A stretch of 64,000 nt of DNA from an uncultured Paracoccaceae bacterium (GTDB lineage: Bacteria; Pseudomonadota; Alphaproteobacteria; Rhodobacterales; Rhodobacteraceae). The translations under genes and the position numbers were made by a program. Below the pieces are notes generated by a model. The model was not told the DNA's origin. It saw only the letters and a list, made by a program, of their open reading frames with translations, and searched no databases. Location: contig CANMDF010000003.1 in NCBI GenBank assembly GCA_947496605.1, positions 496,001-560,000 on the forward strand, read 5' to 3'. Positions 25,396 through 34,798 of this stretch are shown here, in pieces; position 1 is the first letter of the stretch, and each line of letters opens with the position of its first letter.

Positions 25396-26745
25396 ATGGC
25401 TGGTATCCCCCACGACCATTACGAACCAAATTCAAAAGGCGAAAAGTGGCTGCACTCGCGCTTGCCCATCGTTGGTTTGATCTACGACACTCTGATGTTG
25501 CCCACACCCAAGAACCTGAACTGGATGTGGATCTGGGGTATCGTTCTTGTATTTACACTCGTGCTGCAAATCATCACCGGCGTTGTTCTGGTGATGCACT
25601 ATGTGCCGCATGTTGATATGGCATTTGCCTCGGTCGAGCATATCATGCGCGACGTGAACGGCGGCCATATGATCCGCTATTTCCACCAGAACGGCGCATC
25701 GCTGTTCTTTGTGGCTGTTTATGCGCACATCTTCCGTTCGCTTTACTATGGTTCATACAAATCACCACGTGAGGTGACATGGATCGTCGGCATGCTGATG
25801 TACGTCCTGATGATGGGCACAGCCTTTATGGGTTATGTGCTGCCATGGGGCCAAATGTCGTTCCACGGTACGGCTGTTATCACCGGCCTGTTTGGTGCGA
25901 TCCCATTCATTGGTGAAAGCGTACAGATTTGGCTGTTGGGTACGCCCAACGGTGCGATCGCCCAGCCTGCTTTGAACCGCTTCTTCTCGCTGCACTATCT
26001 GTTGCCCTTCATCCTGTTGGGTCTAACAATCGTGCATGTTTGGGCGTTCCACACGACAGGCAACAACAACCCAACGGGTGTTGAGGTGCGTCGCACGTCA
26101 AAAGAAGATGCAGCCAAAGATACGCTGCCATTCTGGCCATACTTCGTGATCAAGGACCTGTTCGCACTAGCTGTGATCTTGGCCGTGTTTGTCGCAGTTG
26201 TTGGCTTTATGCCAAACTATCTGGGCCACCCAGACAACTACATCCCGGCGAACCCGCTGGCGACACCATCGCACATCGTGCCTGAATGGTACTTCTTGCC
26301 ATTCTACGCCGTACTGCGTGCGTTCGACCAGGAGGTGTGGTTAGTTATTGCAGTGAACTGGATCACATTCGGCATCATTGACGCCAAGTTCTTTGGTGTT
26401 ATCGCGATGTTCGGAGCGATCGTTGTGATGGCACTGGCGCCATGGCTGGATACATCATCGGTCCGTTCGGGTCGGTACCGTCCAATGTTCAAGTGGTGGT
26501 TCTGGTTGTTCGCTGTGAACTTTATGTTGCTGATGTGGGTTGGTGCCCGTCCGGCTGAGGGGATTTACCCTTACATCGCCCTGATTGGTTCGACTTACTG
26601 GTTTGCTTACTTCTTGGTCATCTTGCCGCTGCTTGGCGTGATTGAGAAACCAAACACACCACCAGCAACCATCGAAGACGACTTCAACGCGCACTACGCG
26701 CCGAAAGGTGACGGCGCTAAGCCTGTCGCCAGCCCGGCCGAGTGA
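25396..26745 (+). CDS. petB: Cytochrome b of the bc1 complex
   Basis: A 449-residue membrane protein with eight helices and two b hemes. The heme-ligand helices include [17 protein letters not shown] and [15 protein letters not shown] in helix B and [17 protein letters not shown] in helix D. The Qo-site PEWY motif is in [15 protein letters not shown]. An AAGGAG site precedes the ATG, 12 bp after petA. The long C-terminus, ending in [13 protein letters not shown] and an acidic tail, is typical of Rhodobacterales. The complex serves respiration and cyclic photosynthetic electron flow, delivering electrons to cytochrome c2. Confidence 0.98.
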   Translation: MAGIPHDHYEPNSKGEKWLHSRLPIVGLIYDTLMLPTPKNLNWMWIWGIVLVFTLVLQIITGVVLVMHYVPHVDMAFASVEHIMRDVNGGHMIRYFHQNGASLFFVAVYAHIFRSLYYGSYKSPREVTWIVGMLMYVLMMGTAFMGYVLPWGQMSFHGTAVITGLFGAIPFIGESVQIWLLGTPNGAIAQPALNRFFSLHYLLPFILLGLTIVHVWAFHTTGNNNPTGVEVRRTSKEDAAKDTLPFWPYFVIKDLFALAVILAVFVAVVGFMPNYLGHPDNYIPANPLATPSHIVPEWYFLPFYAVLRAFDQEVWLVIAVNWITFGIIDAKFFGVIAMFGAIVVMALAPWLDTSSVRSGRYRPMFKWWFWLFAVNFMLLMWVGARPAEGIYPYIALIGSTYWFAYFLVILPLLGVIEKPNTPPATIEDDFNAHYAPKGDGAKPVASPAE

Positions 26746-26761
26746 GAAAGGACCAAGACTT

Positions 26762-27619
26762 ATGTTCCGTAACTTAACTCTCTCAGCTGCAGCCGCACTT
26801 GCCCTAACTACAGGGCAGGTTTCGGCCGCTGGTGCTGAAATTGAAGTCACCGACTACGATTTCTCGTTTGAAGGCGCATTCGGCAGCTATGATCAAATGC
26901 AGCTTCAGCGTGGTCTTCAGGTCTACACAGAAATCTGTGCAGCCTGTCACGGCCTAGAACTGGTCGCATTCCGCAACCTGTCTGATGAGGGCGGCCCAGG
27001 CCTGCCCGAAGATCAGATGCGGGCTTATGCAGAGTTCTATGAAATCTTTGACCAAGCCTTGTTCGATGGCGAAGGCGATTTTCGTGCAGCAACACCTGCT
27101 GACAAGTTCCCATCATCCAGCTTGTCAAACGCACCTGACCTTAGCCTGATGGCGAAAGCCCGCGCTGGCTTCAGTGGACCTTATGGCACGGGCATCAGCC
27201 AGTTCGTCAACGGTATTGGCGGGCCAGAGTACATTGCATCTTTGATGACAGGCTATCACGAAGAGCCTGAGTGCGCGCTGGAAGGCGAGCCAATGGACGG
27301 GTTCTATAACGTCGCATTCGCAGCAGGTGGTTTCCCGGCAAGCTGTATCGATGACAAAGGCAAGCACATGGTGCCCGGTTCATGGATCGCAATGTCTCAG
27401 CCACTTTGGGGCGATGATGTTGACTATGCGGATGGGCACTCGACTGAGCTTGAAGAAGTGGCAAAAGATGTATCTGCATTCCTGATGTGGACTGCTGAGC
27501 CAAAAATGGTCGCACGCAAGGAAGCGGGCCTGACTGGCGTGCTGTTCCTGACGGTTCTGTCTGTGCTGTTGTACCTGACAAACAAGCGTCTGTGGGCACC
27601 ACATAAGCACAAAGACTAA
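26762..27619 (+). CDS. petC: Cytochrome c1
   Basis: A 285-residue bc1 subunit. The ATG at 26762 follows GAAAGGA and opens a signal peptide ([20 protein letters not shown]); a longer frame overlapping petB is spurious. The heme c motif CAACH is at residues 59-63. An axial methionine is likely in the [14 protein letters not shown] region, and a C-terminal helix ([15 protein letters not shown]) anchors the domain in the membrane facing the periplasm. It transfers electrons from the Rieske centre to cytochrome c2. A strong terminator follows. Confidence 0.97.
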   Translation: MFRNLTLSAAAALALTTGQVSAAGAEIEVTDYDFSFEGAFGSYDQMQLQRGLQVYTEICAACHGLELVAFRNLSDEGGPGLPEDQMRAYAEFYEIFDQALFDGEGDFRAATPADKFPSSSLSNAPDLSLMAKARAGFSGPYGTGISQFVNGIGGPEYIASLMTGYHEEPECALEGEPMDGFYNVAFAAGGFPASCIDDKGKHMVPGSWIAMSQPLWGDDVDYADGHSTELEEVAKDVSAFLMWTAEPKMVARKEAGLTGVLFLTVLSVLLYLTNKRLWAPHKHKD

Positions 27620-27650
27620 GTCAAACTGACATCTCACACCTACACACACA

Positions 27651-27677
27651 AAGGCCCGCCGATTTGGCGGGCCTTTT
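27651..27677 (+). terminator. Rho-independent terminator of the petABC operon
   Basis: A 10-bp region AAGGCCCGCC pairs with GGCGGGCCTT around a GATTT loop and runs into TTTT, 31 bases after the petC stop. Its symmetric form could also stop transcription from the minus-strand thiamine operon. Confidence 0.9.
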
Positions 27678-27706
27678 GCATTGTGTAAGGTAGATCTTCA
27701 TCCACT

Positions 27707-28399
27707 CTAACCCAAATAATCTGCGAGCTCCTGTGGTGGGTTATCCAACAAAACATTTGTCGCCACCGGTGGCTGCACTGCACCTTCAGCAACTAATGCT
27801 GACATTTCCGCAATGCGGCGCGCATCAGCCGGATCATGGGTGACCATGATCACCGTCTTGCTTGCTGCAATCAGTTTGGACCGTACCAAGTCAAGCATCT
27901 CATCCTTTAGTGCAGGACCAAGTGCTGCGAATGGCTCATCGAGCAAAACAATTGCGCGGTCAGCCACCAAAACACGTGCCAATGCCACCCGGCTTTGCTG
28001 ACCACCAGATAGGGCACTTGGCTTACGCTCAGAAAATCCATCAAGACCAACGTCTGTCAACGCAGCCGCAACCTTGCTCTTTTGCTGCTCAGACAATCGC
28101 AGGTCAGGCCTTAAACCCAAACCAACGTTCTGCGCGGCACTCAAATGCGGAAATAGATTGTTGTCCTGAAACAGCATACTTACCGGGCGTTTCCCCGGAG
28201 GCAAATTGCTCAGGTCACCTTGGTCCCAAAGCAACCTGCCAGACACGGGGGCCAAGAACCCTGCTATGGCCGCAAGCAGAGTCGACTTTCCAGCGCCCGA
28301 AGGACCGATAAGGGCAGTCGCCTTGCCCTTTGCAAATGCGATATCAGCCTGCAAAGAAAACGACCCTTGCTGCAGCATCAAGCTCTCACATGTCAGCAT
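27707..28399 (-). CDS. thiQ: Thiamine ABC transporter ATPase
   Basis: A 230-residue ATPase starting at ATG 28399, inside the end of thiP by 14 bases. Walker A is GPSGAGKST near residue 31, followed by FQDNNLFPHLSAAQNVGLG, the LSGGQQSRVALAR signature and VLLDEPFAALGP as Walker B. The FQDNNLFPHL wording is characteristic of ThiQ. It drives uptake of thiamine and its phosphates through ThiP. Third gene of thiBPQ and under the TPP riboswitch upstream of thiB. Confidence 0.93.
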   Translation of the reverse strand: MLTCESLMLQQGSFSLQADIAFAKGKATALIGPSGAGKSTLLAAIAGFLAPVSGRLLWDQGDLSNLPPGKRPVSMLFQDNNLFPHLSAAQNVGLGLRPDLRLSEQQKSKVAAALTDVGLDGFSERKPSALSGGQQSRVALARVLVADRAIVLLDEPFAALGPALKDEMLDLVRSKLIAASKTVIMVTHDPADARRIAEMSALVAEGAVQPPVATNVLLDNPPQELADYLG

Positions 28400-29915
28400 C
28401 TGCACGCCCCCCACGATCACATATCCAGAATAATGCTAAACTAAGCGCCACAAGCAGCAAGGCCGCGCTGGCCGCAGCATCCATGCGGTATGCCCCCATC
28501 AACCGGTACATTGCCAAAGGGAGTGTCTCTTCGGATTGCCCTGCAAACAACGCAATCACCCCAAGATCACCCATCGATAAAGCGGCTGCCAGTCCTGCGG
28601 CGAACCCCAAAGGCCTGCGTACCCGCGGCAGTACCACCAATCGCATCCAAGACCACCCGCTCAAATTCAAAGACATCGCCAGCCTGCCATAGTCTGCCTG
28701 AACCTGTCCCACGGCTGGCGCCACTGACCGCAAGGCAAATGGTAGGGCTAATGTCGCGTTCACCAACATCGTTACGAAGAGGGCCACATCAGATGGGCGC
28801 GTAAACGGAAAGACTAACAAGAAAGCGCCTGTTCCAACGACCAAGCCCGAGGCCGCCAATGGCATAACACCAATCACAGACACCATTGCGCCCCCGCGCA
28901 GCGCAAGTGCAAGACACATCACCACACAAAGGGCTGAGGATCCAAGCGCCACAAACACCGAACGCAGCGCCGCCACCCAGATCGTACCGGGCATATCAAA
29001 AATCCCGGGTAAGCCGCGCAAGATGATCATCGCAAGCGGCAACAGAAGGAACAAAGCAGCGCATATGATGATCGCATAGTCGGCCCCCCACCGTGCCACA
29101 TCCCAGCGTTGCACGACACGGTCCATGCCCGAACCCATAGGATCGTTACCCGTCACACGCCATGCCAAGACCGCAGCGACGACGCACAGTCCGAACTGGA
29201 TACATGCCAGTAACGCCGCTCGTCCCAGATCAAAGTCAAAGCGCACCGCCTGATAGATCGCCAACTCAATCGTTGTCGCACGCGGTCCGCCTCCCATCGT
29301 CAACGCGACTGCAAAACTGGTCAGGCAAATCAAAAAGATCACAAGAAACGTACTAGGCACAACAGCACGCAACATTGGCCATTCGAGCAAGCGTCCAACG
29401 GGCGCATTCAACGACGCCGCCAGTCGAAACCGCTCGGCCGGGATAGACAGCCATCCTTGCAAGATGAACCGGACCGCCAACGGCATGTTAAAGAACACAT
29501 GGGCCAGAACAACGCCGTGCAGTCCAAAAATCGAAATAGGTTCCAAACCTAGCCATTCCAAACCTTCGTTCACGATCCCACCACGGCCAAAAATGGCTAG
29601 CAGGCCAAGGACAGCTACAATGACGGGCAAAAGGAATGGCGCACCTAAAAGGGTGATCAACAAGGATCGCCCACGAAACCTGCGCCGCGCCAATGCACGC
29701 GCGACTGGGATTGCTAAAACAACACTAAAAAACGCAGACAAAAGCGCCTGCAGAACGGTGAAACGGATCGCGGCCCAATCAGCTGCCGCCAATCCACCGC
29801 CCCATTCAGCACGCCAGGCAACCGCGCCCAGCGTGCCAAGGGTCAACACAAGCACCAGCGCCGCAGCAGCGACGCCGGGCCAGCGTGATGTTACTGGGAC
29901 AGCGCTGTGCGCCAT
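28386..29915 (-). CDS. thiP: Thiamine ABC transporter permease
   Basis: A 509-residue inner-membrane protein made of two fused permease halves, as usual for ThiP, with about twelve helices. Each half has a docking loop: ASLNAPVGRLLEWPMLRAVV in the first and LNLSGWSWMRLVVLPRVRRP in the second. It forms the whole pore for thiamine. It overlaps thiB by 25 bases and thiQ by 14, showing tight translational coupling. Confidence 0.93.
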   Translation of the reverse strand: MAHSAVPVTSRWPGVAAAALVLVLTLGTLGAVAWRAEWGGGLAAADWAAIRFTVLQALLSAFFSVVLAIPVARALARRRFRGRSLLITLLGAPFLLPVIVAVLGLLAIFGRGGIVNEGLEWLGLEPISIFGLHGVVLAHVFFNMPLAVRFILQGWLSIPAERFRLAASLNAPVGRLLEWPMLRAVVPSTFLVIFLICLTSFAVALTMGGGPRATTIELAIYQAVRFDFDLGRAALLACIQFGLCVVAAVLAWRVTGNDPMGSGMDRVVQRWDVARWGADYAIIICAALFLLLPLAMIILRGLPGIFDMPGTIWVAALRSVFVALGSSALCVVMCLALALRGGAMVSVIGVMPLAASGLVVGTGAFLLVFPFTRPSDVALFVTMLVNATLALPFALRSVAPAVGQVQADYGRLAMSLNLSGWSWMRLVVLPRVRRPLGFAAGLAAALSMGDLGVIALFAGQSEETLPLAMYRLMGAYRMDAAASAALLLVALSLALFWICDRGGRADADM

Positions 29916-30880
29916 GCATCCAGCGCCGCATCGCGTTTTGCTGCAGCGTCTTCTGGGGACAGTAACAGCGATGTTTCAGGCGTCAGCAGCGTCTCAAAGC
30001 CGTCTGGTAATCCGCCTGCAGGTGTCACTGCAGGGTACATCCAGTTTGTGGTTGGGATGACGCTTTGGAACGCATCAGACACCATGAAGGCCATGAATTG
30101 ATCGGCCAGCTCTGGCTGATCTGTGCCAGCAACTTTGCCAGCAACTTCGACCTGCATATAGTGGCCTTCGTCAAAGCCCCACGCGACCTTGCTGTCGTCT
30201 TCTTCAGCGATCAGGTGATAGGCGGGCGACGTGGTGTAGGACAGCACAGCATCTGCTTCGCCTTCCAGGAACATCCCGTAAGCTTCGGACCAACCCGGTG
30301 TAACCGTGATGATATTGTCGGCAAGTTCCGCCCATAGCGCTGGTGCTTCGTCGCCATAAGCGGCTTGAACCCACATCAACAGGCCAAGGCCCGGCGTGGA
30401 AGAACGCGGATCCTGAATGACGATTTTGACATCGCTATCAGCCAAAGCCTGCAAAGAAGTCACAGGCGTCGCGTCTGCATTGGCAACAAAGGCGAAATAG
30501 CCCCAGTCAAATGGCAGGAACTCAGCATCGGTCCAAGCAATCGGCAAGTCCAGATCGGCGTCAACGCCGTGTGGTGCAAACAGCCCAGTTTCACGGGCCG
30601 CTGCCGTCAGGTTGGTATCCAAACCCAACACAACATCCGCATCGGTCCGTGGTCCTTCCAGCTGCAGGCGCGCCAAAAGTGCGGCACCATCGCCAGTGCC
30701 TACGAATTGTAGATCACAGGCACATTCCGCCTCAAAGGCCGCCTCGACCGCAGGGCCGGGGCCCCATTCGGTGACAAAGCTGTCGTAAGTCATAACTTGC
30801 AGCACTGGGGTCTCGGCCATTGCGCCGGTGGCACAAAGGGCAAGTCCCGCAACAGCTGGCAGATAGGTGGTGTTTCTCAT
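29891..30880 (-). CDS. thiB: Thiamine-binding periplasmic protein
   Basis: A 329-residue solute-binding protein. The ATG at 30880 has a perfect GGAGG 5 bases upstream and starts a signal peptide (MRNTTYLPAVAGLALCATGA, cleavage after AMA). The mature protein begins with VLQVMTYDSFVTEWGPGP and has DADVVLGLDTNL, both typical of ThiB. It binds thiamine, TMP or TPP in the periplasm. It is preceded by a TPP riboswitch, which confirms the substrate class better than the protein alone. Confidence 0.95.
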   Translation of the reverse strand: MRNTTYLPAVAGLALCATGAMAETPVLQVMTYDSFVTEWGPGPAVEAAFEAECACDLQFVGTGDGAALLARLQLEGPRTDADVVLGLDTNLTAAARETGLFAPHGVDADLDLPIAWTDAEFLPFDWGYFAFVANADATPVTSLQALADSDVKIVIQDPRSSTPGLGLLMWVQAAYGDEAPALWAELADNIITVTPGWSEAYGMFLEGEADAVLSYTTSPAYHLIAEEDDSKVAWGFDEGHYMQVEVAGKVAGTDQPELADQFMAFMVSDAFQSVIPTTNWMYPAVTPAGGLPDGFETLLTPETSLLLSPEDAAAKRDAALDAWRTALSQ

Positions 30881-30926
30881 CGTATCCTCCAAATGCGACG
30901 GGCGGATTGGGGGATAGCGGGATTGC

Positions 30927-31016
30927 TAAACCTTCCCTCCGCCGGTCTTAACCGGTTCAGGTTCTACGGGTCCGCAAAATTGCATCTCAGCCAGTGATTG
31001 GCCCCCCGAGGTACGC
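30927..31016 (-). ncRNA. TPP riboswitch (THI element)
   Basis: Read on the minus strand, this leader contains the conserved core of the thiamine pyrophosphate aptamer in order: CTCGGGG, GGCTGAGATG, ACCCGTAGAACCTGA, CCGGTTAAGACCGGCG and GAGGGAAGG. The P1 strands (ACCT and AGGT) close it. It ends about 47 bases before the thiB start. Thiamine pyrophosphate binding should switch off thiBPQ. No terminator hairpin with a T-run is seen between aptamer and start, so control is more likely at translation initiation. Confidence 0.95.
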
Positions 31017-31109
31017 CCTAGGTATTGCGGAATAGCAGGGGTGACAAGGGAAACCTCTTGAGCCTGATTGTCGCGCCCGCTAGACCCAAGCGGCAAAGGG
31101 GTACGTTTC

Positions 31110-32213
31110 ATGTCGATCAACAGCTTCGGTCATCTGTTTCGGTTCACAACTTGGGGTGAAAGCCACGGCATCGCATTGGGGGCGACTGTGGATGGCTGCC
31201 CCCCCGGTGTGCCGCTTGAGGCGTCGATGATCCAGCAGTGGATGGACAAGCGCCGTCCGGGACTGAATAAAAATACGACCCAACGAAATGAACCCGATGC
31301 CGTTAGGATCTTGTCAGGTGTCTACGAGGGCAAGACGACAGGTACACCAATCCAGTTGATGATCGAAAATACCGATCAACGGTCAAAGGACTACGGTGAC
31401 ATCCTGAACACCTTCCGTCCCGGTCATGCGGACATCACGTACCACCAAAAATACGGCCTGCGCGATCCGCGCGGTGGCGGACGGTCTTCGGCGCGCGAAA
31501 CCGCGTCGCGCGTTGCGGCTGGTGGTGTGGCGCGCGAAGCGATCCAAGCGATTGCACCCGGTGTGCAGATTAAGGGGTACATGACCCAAATGGGAACAAA
31601 GCAGATCGACCGCGCTAAGGTGGATTGGGACGAGATTGATCAAAACGATTTCTTCTGCCCCGATGCAGAGGCCGCCGCCGAATGGAACGACTATCTTGCT
31701 TGGCTGCGCAAGGATGATCACAACTCGGTCGGTGCGATCATCGAAGTGGTGGCGCGTGGCGTACCAGCAGGCATCGGCGCACCGGTTTATGCCAAGCTAG
31801 ACACTGATTTATCCGCTGCGATGATGTCGATCAATGCTGTCAAAGGTGTAGAAATCGGCAAAGGCATGGCGGCAGCAGCCCTGACCGGACGCGACAACGC
31901 GGATGAGATTTTCATGGGGCCAAACGGGCCGGAATATTCCTCCAACCATGCCGGTGGTATCCTCGGTGGTATCAGCACAGGGCAGGACATTGTCGTACGC
32001 TTCGCGGTTAAACCAACGTCGTCAATTCTATCGCCGCGCAAGTCGATCCGCATGGATGGCACCCCAACCGAAGTGGTCACAAAAGGACGTCACGATCCAT
32101 GCGTCGGCATCCGTGCCGTACCTGTCGGCGAGGCGATGATGGCTTGCGTGATCCTCGATCATCTGCTGCTGGATCGCGGTCAAACGGGTGGTGTCCGCGG
32201 TCAGATCGGTTAA
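31110..32213 (+). CDS. aroC: Chorismate synthase
   Basis: A 367-residue FMN-dependent enzyme making chorismate from EPSP, the last step of the shikimate pathway. I start at ATG 31110, after AAAGGGG; the earlier in-frame start at 31068 adds 14 residues before the canonical [20 protein letters not shown]. Further signatures are [28 protein letters not shown] and the C-terminal [10 protein letters not shown] and [17 protein letters not shown]. It is divergent from the thiamine riboswitch and overlaps the convergent thioredoxin-like gene by 4 bp. Confidence 0.97.
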   Translation: MSINSFGHLFRFTTWGESHGIALGATVDGCPPGVPLEASMIQQWMDKRRPGLNKNTTQRNEPDAVRILSGVYEGKTTGTPIQLMIENTDQRSKDYGDILNTFRPGHADITYHQKYGLRDPRGGGRSSARETASRVAAGGVAREAIQAIAPGVQIKGYMTQMGTKQIDRAKVDWDEIDQNDFFCPDAEAAAEWNDYLAWLRKDDHNSVGAIIEVVARGVPAGIGAPVYAKLDTDLSAAMMSINAVKGVEIGKGMAAAALTGRDNADEIFMGPNGPEYSSNHAGGILGGISTGQDIVVRFAVKPTSSILSPRKSIRMDGTPTEVVTKGRHDPCVGIRAVPVGEAMMACVILDHLLLDRGQTGGVRGQIG

Positions 32214-32620
32214 GCGCTGGCCGCCAAAGCTGTGTCCATCAATCCCTGAATGTCGCGACGCGATGTGCGTGCAACCAAACGGCCCAATTCGGCTTCGCCT
32301 TTCATCACAACCAAAGTTGACCGGCGCGGGATGTTCAATTCGCGGGCTAATTGACTGCGGCCATGACGATCCCAGTCTACGTTGATGAATGTTATGGCTT
32401 CATCATAAGCCCCATTTTCAGCCCGCAACGCGCCAATCACGCGCTCCTGCGCCCGACATGTTGTGCACCAGTCAGCTTTGAAATCCAAAAAGACGGTATC
32501 GCCTGCGGCCAAGCGCTCTTTGACCAAACCGGGTGTGTAGTCGAGCGTTTGGCCAGCATGCAAAGCCATTGGGGCCAATGATGCAGCCGCACCGAGTATC
32601 AAGAATTCACGACGTTTCAT
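32210..32620 (-). CDS. Tat-exported thioredoxin-like protein
   Basis: A 136-residue periplasmic thiol protein. ATG 32620 is chosen because AAGGAGA lies 6 bases upstream and it opens a twin-arginine signal ([20 protein letters not shown]). The redox motif is CTTC in [13 protein letters not shown], the DsbD C-terminal domain type rather than CGPC. A cis-Pro region is RRSTLVV. It is 14 bases from the end of the CcdA-like gene, so the two should form an electron relay from cytosolic thioredoxin across the membrane to this protein. Confidence 0.9.
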   Translation of the reverse strand: MKRREFLILGAAASLAPMALHAGQTLDYTPGLVKERLAAGDTVFLDFKADWCTTCRAQERVIGALRAENGAYDEAITFINVDWDRHGRSQLARELNIPRRSTLVVMKGEAELGRLVARTSRRDIQGLMDTALAASA

Positions 32621-32634
32621 AATCTTCTCCTTCA

Positions 32635-33348
32635 TCAGAACCGAACAGAGAGGTCTTGGAGCCAGAATGGCAAATTATCCAAGAGCCAAATTTCTGCGTA
32701 TTTATGCAGGTTGAACAACAGGGCCAGGCCAACAGCGATGAATATCAATCCCATGATCAACCGTGCCTTGCCTGAAATCTTGCGCAGCATGTCACGTCTG
32801 TTGCGCAGGGCATTTTGTGCGCCATAAGCTAGCACGATGATGATTGTGGAGATGCCCAGCGCAAAGCTGAACATCGTAGCGGCGGCCCACCACAGGTTTT
32901 CGCCCGCAGACGCCAGTGCAATGGCACCACCCAGCGTGGGCCCAACACAGGGCACCCAAACGGCACCCAGCAATGCGCCGCCGATGAACTGACCACCCAG
33001 ACCATCACGTTTGATCCCATCCATCCCGGCATCTGCCCGCGCAGAAAGGCCAGCGGTCGCCGTTGCAAACCCAGCGGAAAACTGCGGGACGACCAAGACA
33101 ACCCCAAACAGCACCATCATCACGGCACCGGCCTGCGCGATCATCACTTCGTCAATGCCCAGTGCTCGGCCAAAGACCGCGACCGTCATGCCCACGATGA
33201 CGAAAGACACGCTCATCCCTGCAGCCAGCGCCAATGGCCCCGCGCGACCAGCCTGCAAAGCAGTCGCCAGAATAATCGGCAAAACCGGCAAAACGCAGGG
33301 GTTAATCAGGGTCAAAAGGCCCGCGAGGTATCCGAAAACCAAATCCAT
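32635..33348 (-). CDS. CcdA/DsbD-type transmembrane thiol transporter
   Basis: A 237-residue protein with six predicted helices. It opens with GYLAGLLTLINPCVLPVLP, the NPC motif of CcdA, and has the second cysteine in LGAVWVPCVGPTLGG. These two cysteines carry reducing equivalents from cytosolic thioredoxin to the periplasm, for cytochrome c maturation or disulfide repair. Its partner is the adjacent exported thioredoxin-like protein. Length agrees with CcdA rather than full DsbD. Cytochromes c1 and c2 encoded nearby are possible beneficiaries. Confidence 0.92.
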   Translation of the reverse strand: MDLVFGYLAGLLTLINPCVLPVLPIILATALQAGRAGPLALAAGMSVSFVIVGMTVAVFGRALGIDEVMIAQAGAVMMVLFGVVLVVPQFSAGFATATAGLSARADAGMDGIKRDGLGGQFIGGALLGAVWVPCVGPTLGGAIALASAGENLWWAAATMFSFALGISTIIIVLAYGAQNALRNRRDMLRKISGKARLIMGLIFIAVGLALLFNLHKYAEIWLLDNLPFWLQDLSVRF

Positions 33349-33405
33349 GCAGCTTTGTGCGACAAGAACAGCTGGTCTGTCAGCCCTGAAAAAGGTGTCA
33401 AACGG

Positions 33406-34278
33406 TCACTTTGGCGTGGGTTGTTTTGATAACTGCACCGCCAAAATGCCGCCTGCAATGATGACAACGCCGATCACATCCAATGCGCCAATCGCCTCGC
33501 CCAATAATGCGGCGGCGATCGCAACGCCTAAGAACGGGTTCAGAAAGTGAAAGGTCGAGGCCTTGACCGCACCGATCCTGCCAACCAGCACGAACCACAC
33601 CCAAGTGGCCATCAAACCCGGCACCAATGTTGTGTAGACAAACGCAACGACTAGCTGCCAATTCCATGTGATCTCCCACACCTCTATGGTTAATGCAGGA
33701 ATCCAAAGCAATGCGCTGCCCACAAGCATTTGCAGACCAACGATCATTAGAACATTGCCCCCAGACGACGCGCCCAAGACGGCTAGGGTCGCGATAGTGA
33801 GTGAGACAACACCAATCACGCACAATACAAGACCAAACACATCCACGCCACCTTGCAAACGCGCACCCATGATCAAAACGACGCCGATGACACCTGCGAT
33901 CAGGCCAATGATCCCCAAGGGGCGCACTTTGTGGCCAAAGATCATCCAACCCGCCAGCGCCACCAACAAGGGCATGGTCGATGCAATGATCGCTGCCAGC
34001 GACGCAGGGATTGTCTGCATAGCCACAAAATTCAGACCCAGATAAAGCGCGTTCTGACAGACCCCAAAGATGACCACGCCAAGCCATTGCTTGCGGCTCA
34101 AACGTGCCGATTGACCAAGAAACCATGCGATTGCCACACCGATCACGCCAGAGATTAGGAACCGTAGCGCCAGCGCGGTCAACGGCGGGGCATATTCCAC
34201 GATGACGCGGGCAGAGGTGAAGGCGGATGACCACATCAGAGCAAATGCAAGGCCCATGAAGATTGCTTTGATGTCCAT
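33406..34278 (-). CDS. EamA/DMT-superfamily exporter
   Basis: A 290-residue membrane protein with two EamA repeats of five helices each. The first repeat begins with AFALMWSSAFTSARVIV and contains LRFLISG; the second contains VFVYTTLVPGLMATWVW and ends in HFLNPFLGVAIAAALLGEAIG, a classic EamA end motif. Such proteins export amino acids or other metabolites. No operon partner points to a substrate. It is separated from the CcdA gene by 57 bp. Confidence 0.9.
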   Translation of the reverse strand: MDIKAIFMGLAFALMWSSAFTSARVIVEYAPPLTALALRFLISGVIGVAIAWFLGQSARLSRKQWLGVVIFGVCQNALYLGLNFVAMQTIPASLAAIIASTMPLLVALAGWMIFGHKVRPLGIIGLIAGVIGVVLIMGARLQGGVDVFGLVLCVIGVVSLTIATLAVLGASSGGNVLMIVGLQMLVGSALLWIPALTIEVWEITWNWQLVVAFVYTTLVPGLMATWVWFVLVGRIGAVKASTFHFLNPFLGVAIAAALLGEAIGALDVIGVVIIAGGILAVQLSKQPTPK

Positions 34279-34316
34279 GTCTGATCCTGTTGTGCGGCGG
34301 TGCTTTGGTCGGAAAC

Positions 34317-34343
34317 AAAAAAGGCCGCCCTTTCAGGCGACCC
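34317..34343 (-). terminator. Rho-independent terminator of the HU gene
   Basis: On the minus strand GGTCGCC pairs with GGCGGCC (one G-T pair) around a short loop and is followed by six T residues. It lies 32 bp beyond the HU stop codon and isolates it from the DMT exporter gene. Confidence 0.8.
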
Positions 34344-34374
34344 TATTCGTTTTCAAACCCGCAGGTTGGAAAAT

Positions 34375-34665
34375 TTAGCCGTTCACGCTGTCTTTCAGCG
34401 CTTTTGCGATTGTCATTTTGACAACCTTGTCAGCGTCTTTCTTGATCTGCTCACCCGTGGCTGGGTTGCGAACCATACGCTCTGGGCGCTCACGGCAATA
34501 GATTTTGCCAACGCCAGGAAGTGTCACGGCGCCGCCGCCGGATACTTCTTTGGTGATGATGCCAGTTACGGCGTCGAGTGCAGCGCCTGCTGCTTTCTTA
34601 TCCATGCCTGTTTCATCGGCCAGTGCAGTTACAAGCTGCGCTTTTGTTAGTGGTTTTGTAGCCAT
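34375..34665 (-). CDS. HU-family DNA-binding protein
   Basis: A 96-residue histone-like protein that bends DNA without strong sequence preference. ATG 34665 follows GGGAGA; a start 6 residues earlier is less likely. The family pattern is clear: LTKAQLVTALADETGMDKKAA, shown in part as LTKAQLVTALADETGMDKKA, then VTLPGVGKIYCRERPERMVRNP (in part GVGKIYCRERPERMVRNP), where RMVRNPATGE is the DNA-intercalating arm with its proline. A cysteine in the beta-saddle (IYC) is unusual but tolerable. Single gene with its own terminator. Confidence 0.94.
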   Translation of the reverse strand: MATKPLTKAQLVTALADETGMDKKAAGAALDAVTGIITKEVSGGGAVTLPGVGKIYCRERPERMVRNPATGEQIKKDADKVVKMTIAKALKDSVNG

Positions 34666-34798
34666 TTTTCTGGTCTCCCTCATTTGCCCCAGCAGTAGGG
34701 CCTGTTACCCGCACATCTAACGGTATGTTGTGTGAAACCACAATGATTAGTGTAGGTTTATAAGGGAAAAAGAGCAGATTTTTGCACTTTTTGGCCGA

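Noticed and set aside
33398-34318. 306-residue minus-strand open frame over the DMT exporter
   Set aside because: It is in another frame of the same strand, rich in Cys, Arg and Trp, without family motifs; the EamA frame at 33406-34278 explains the region.
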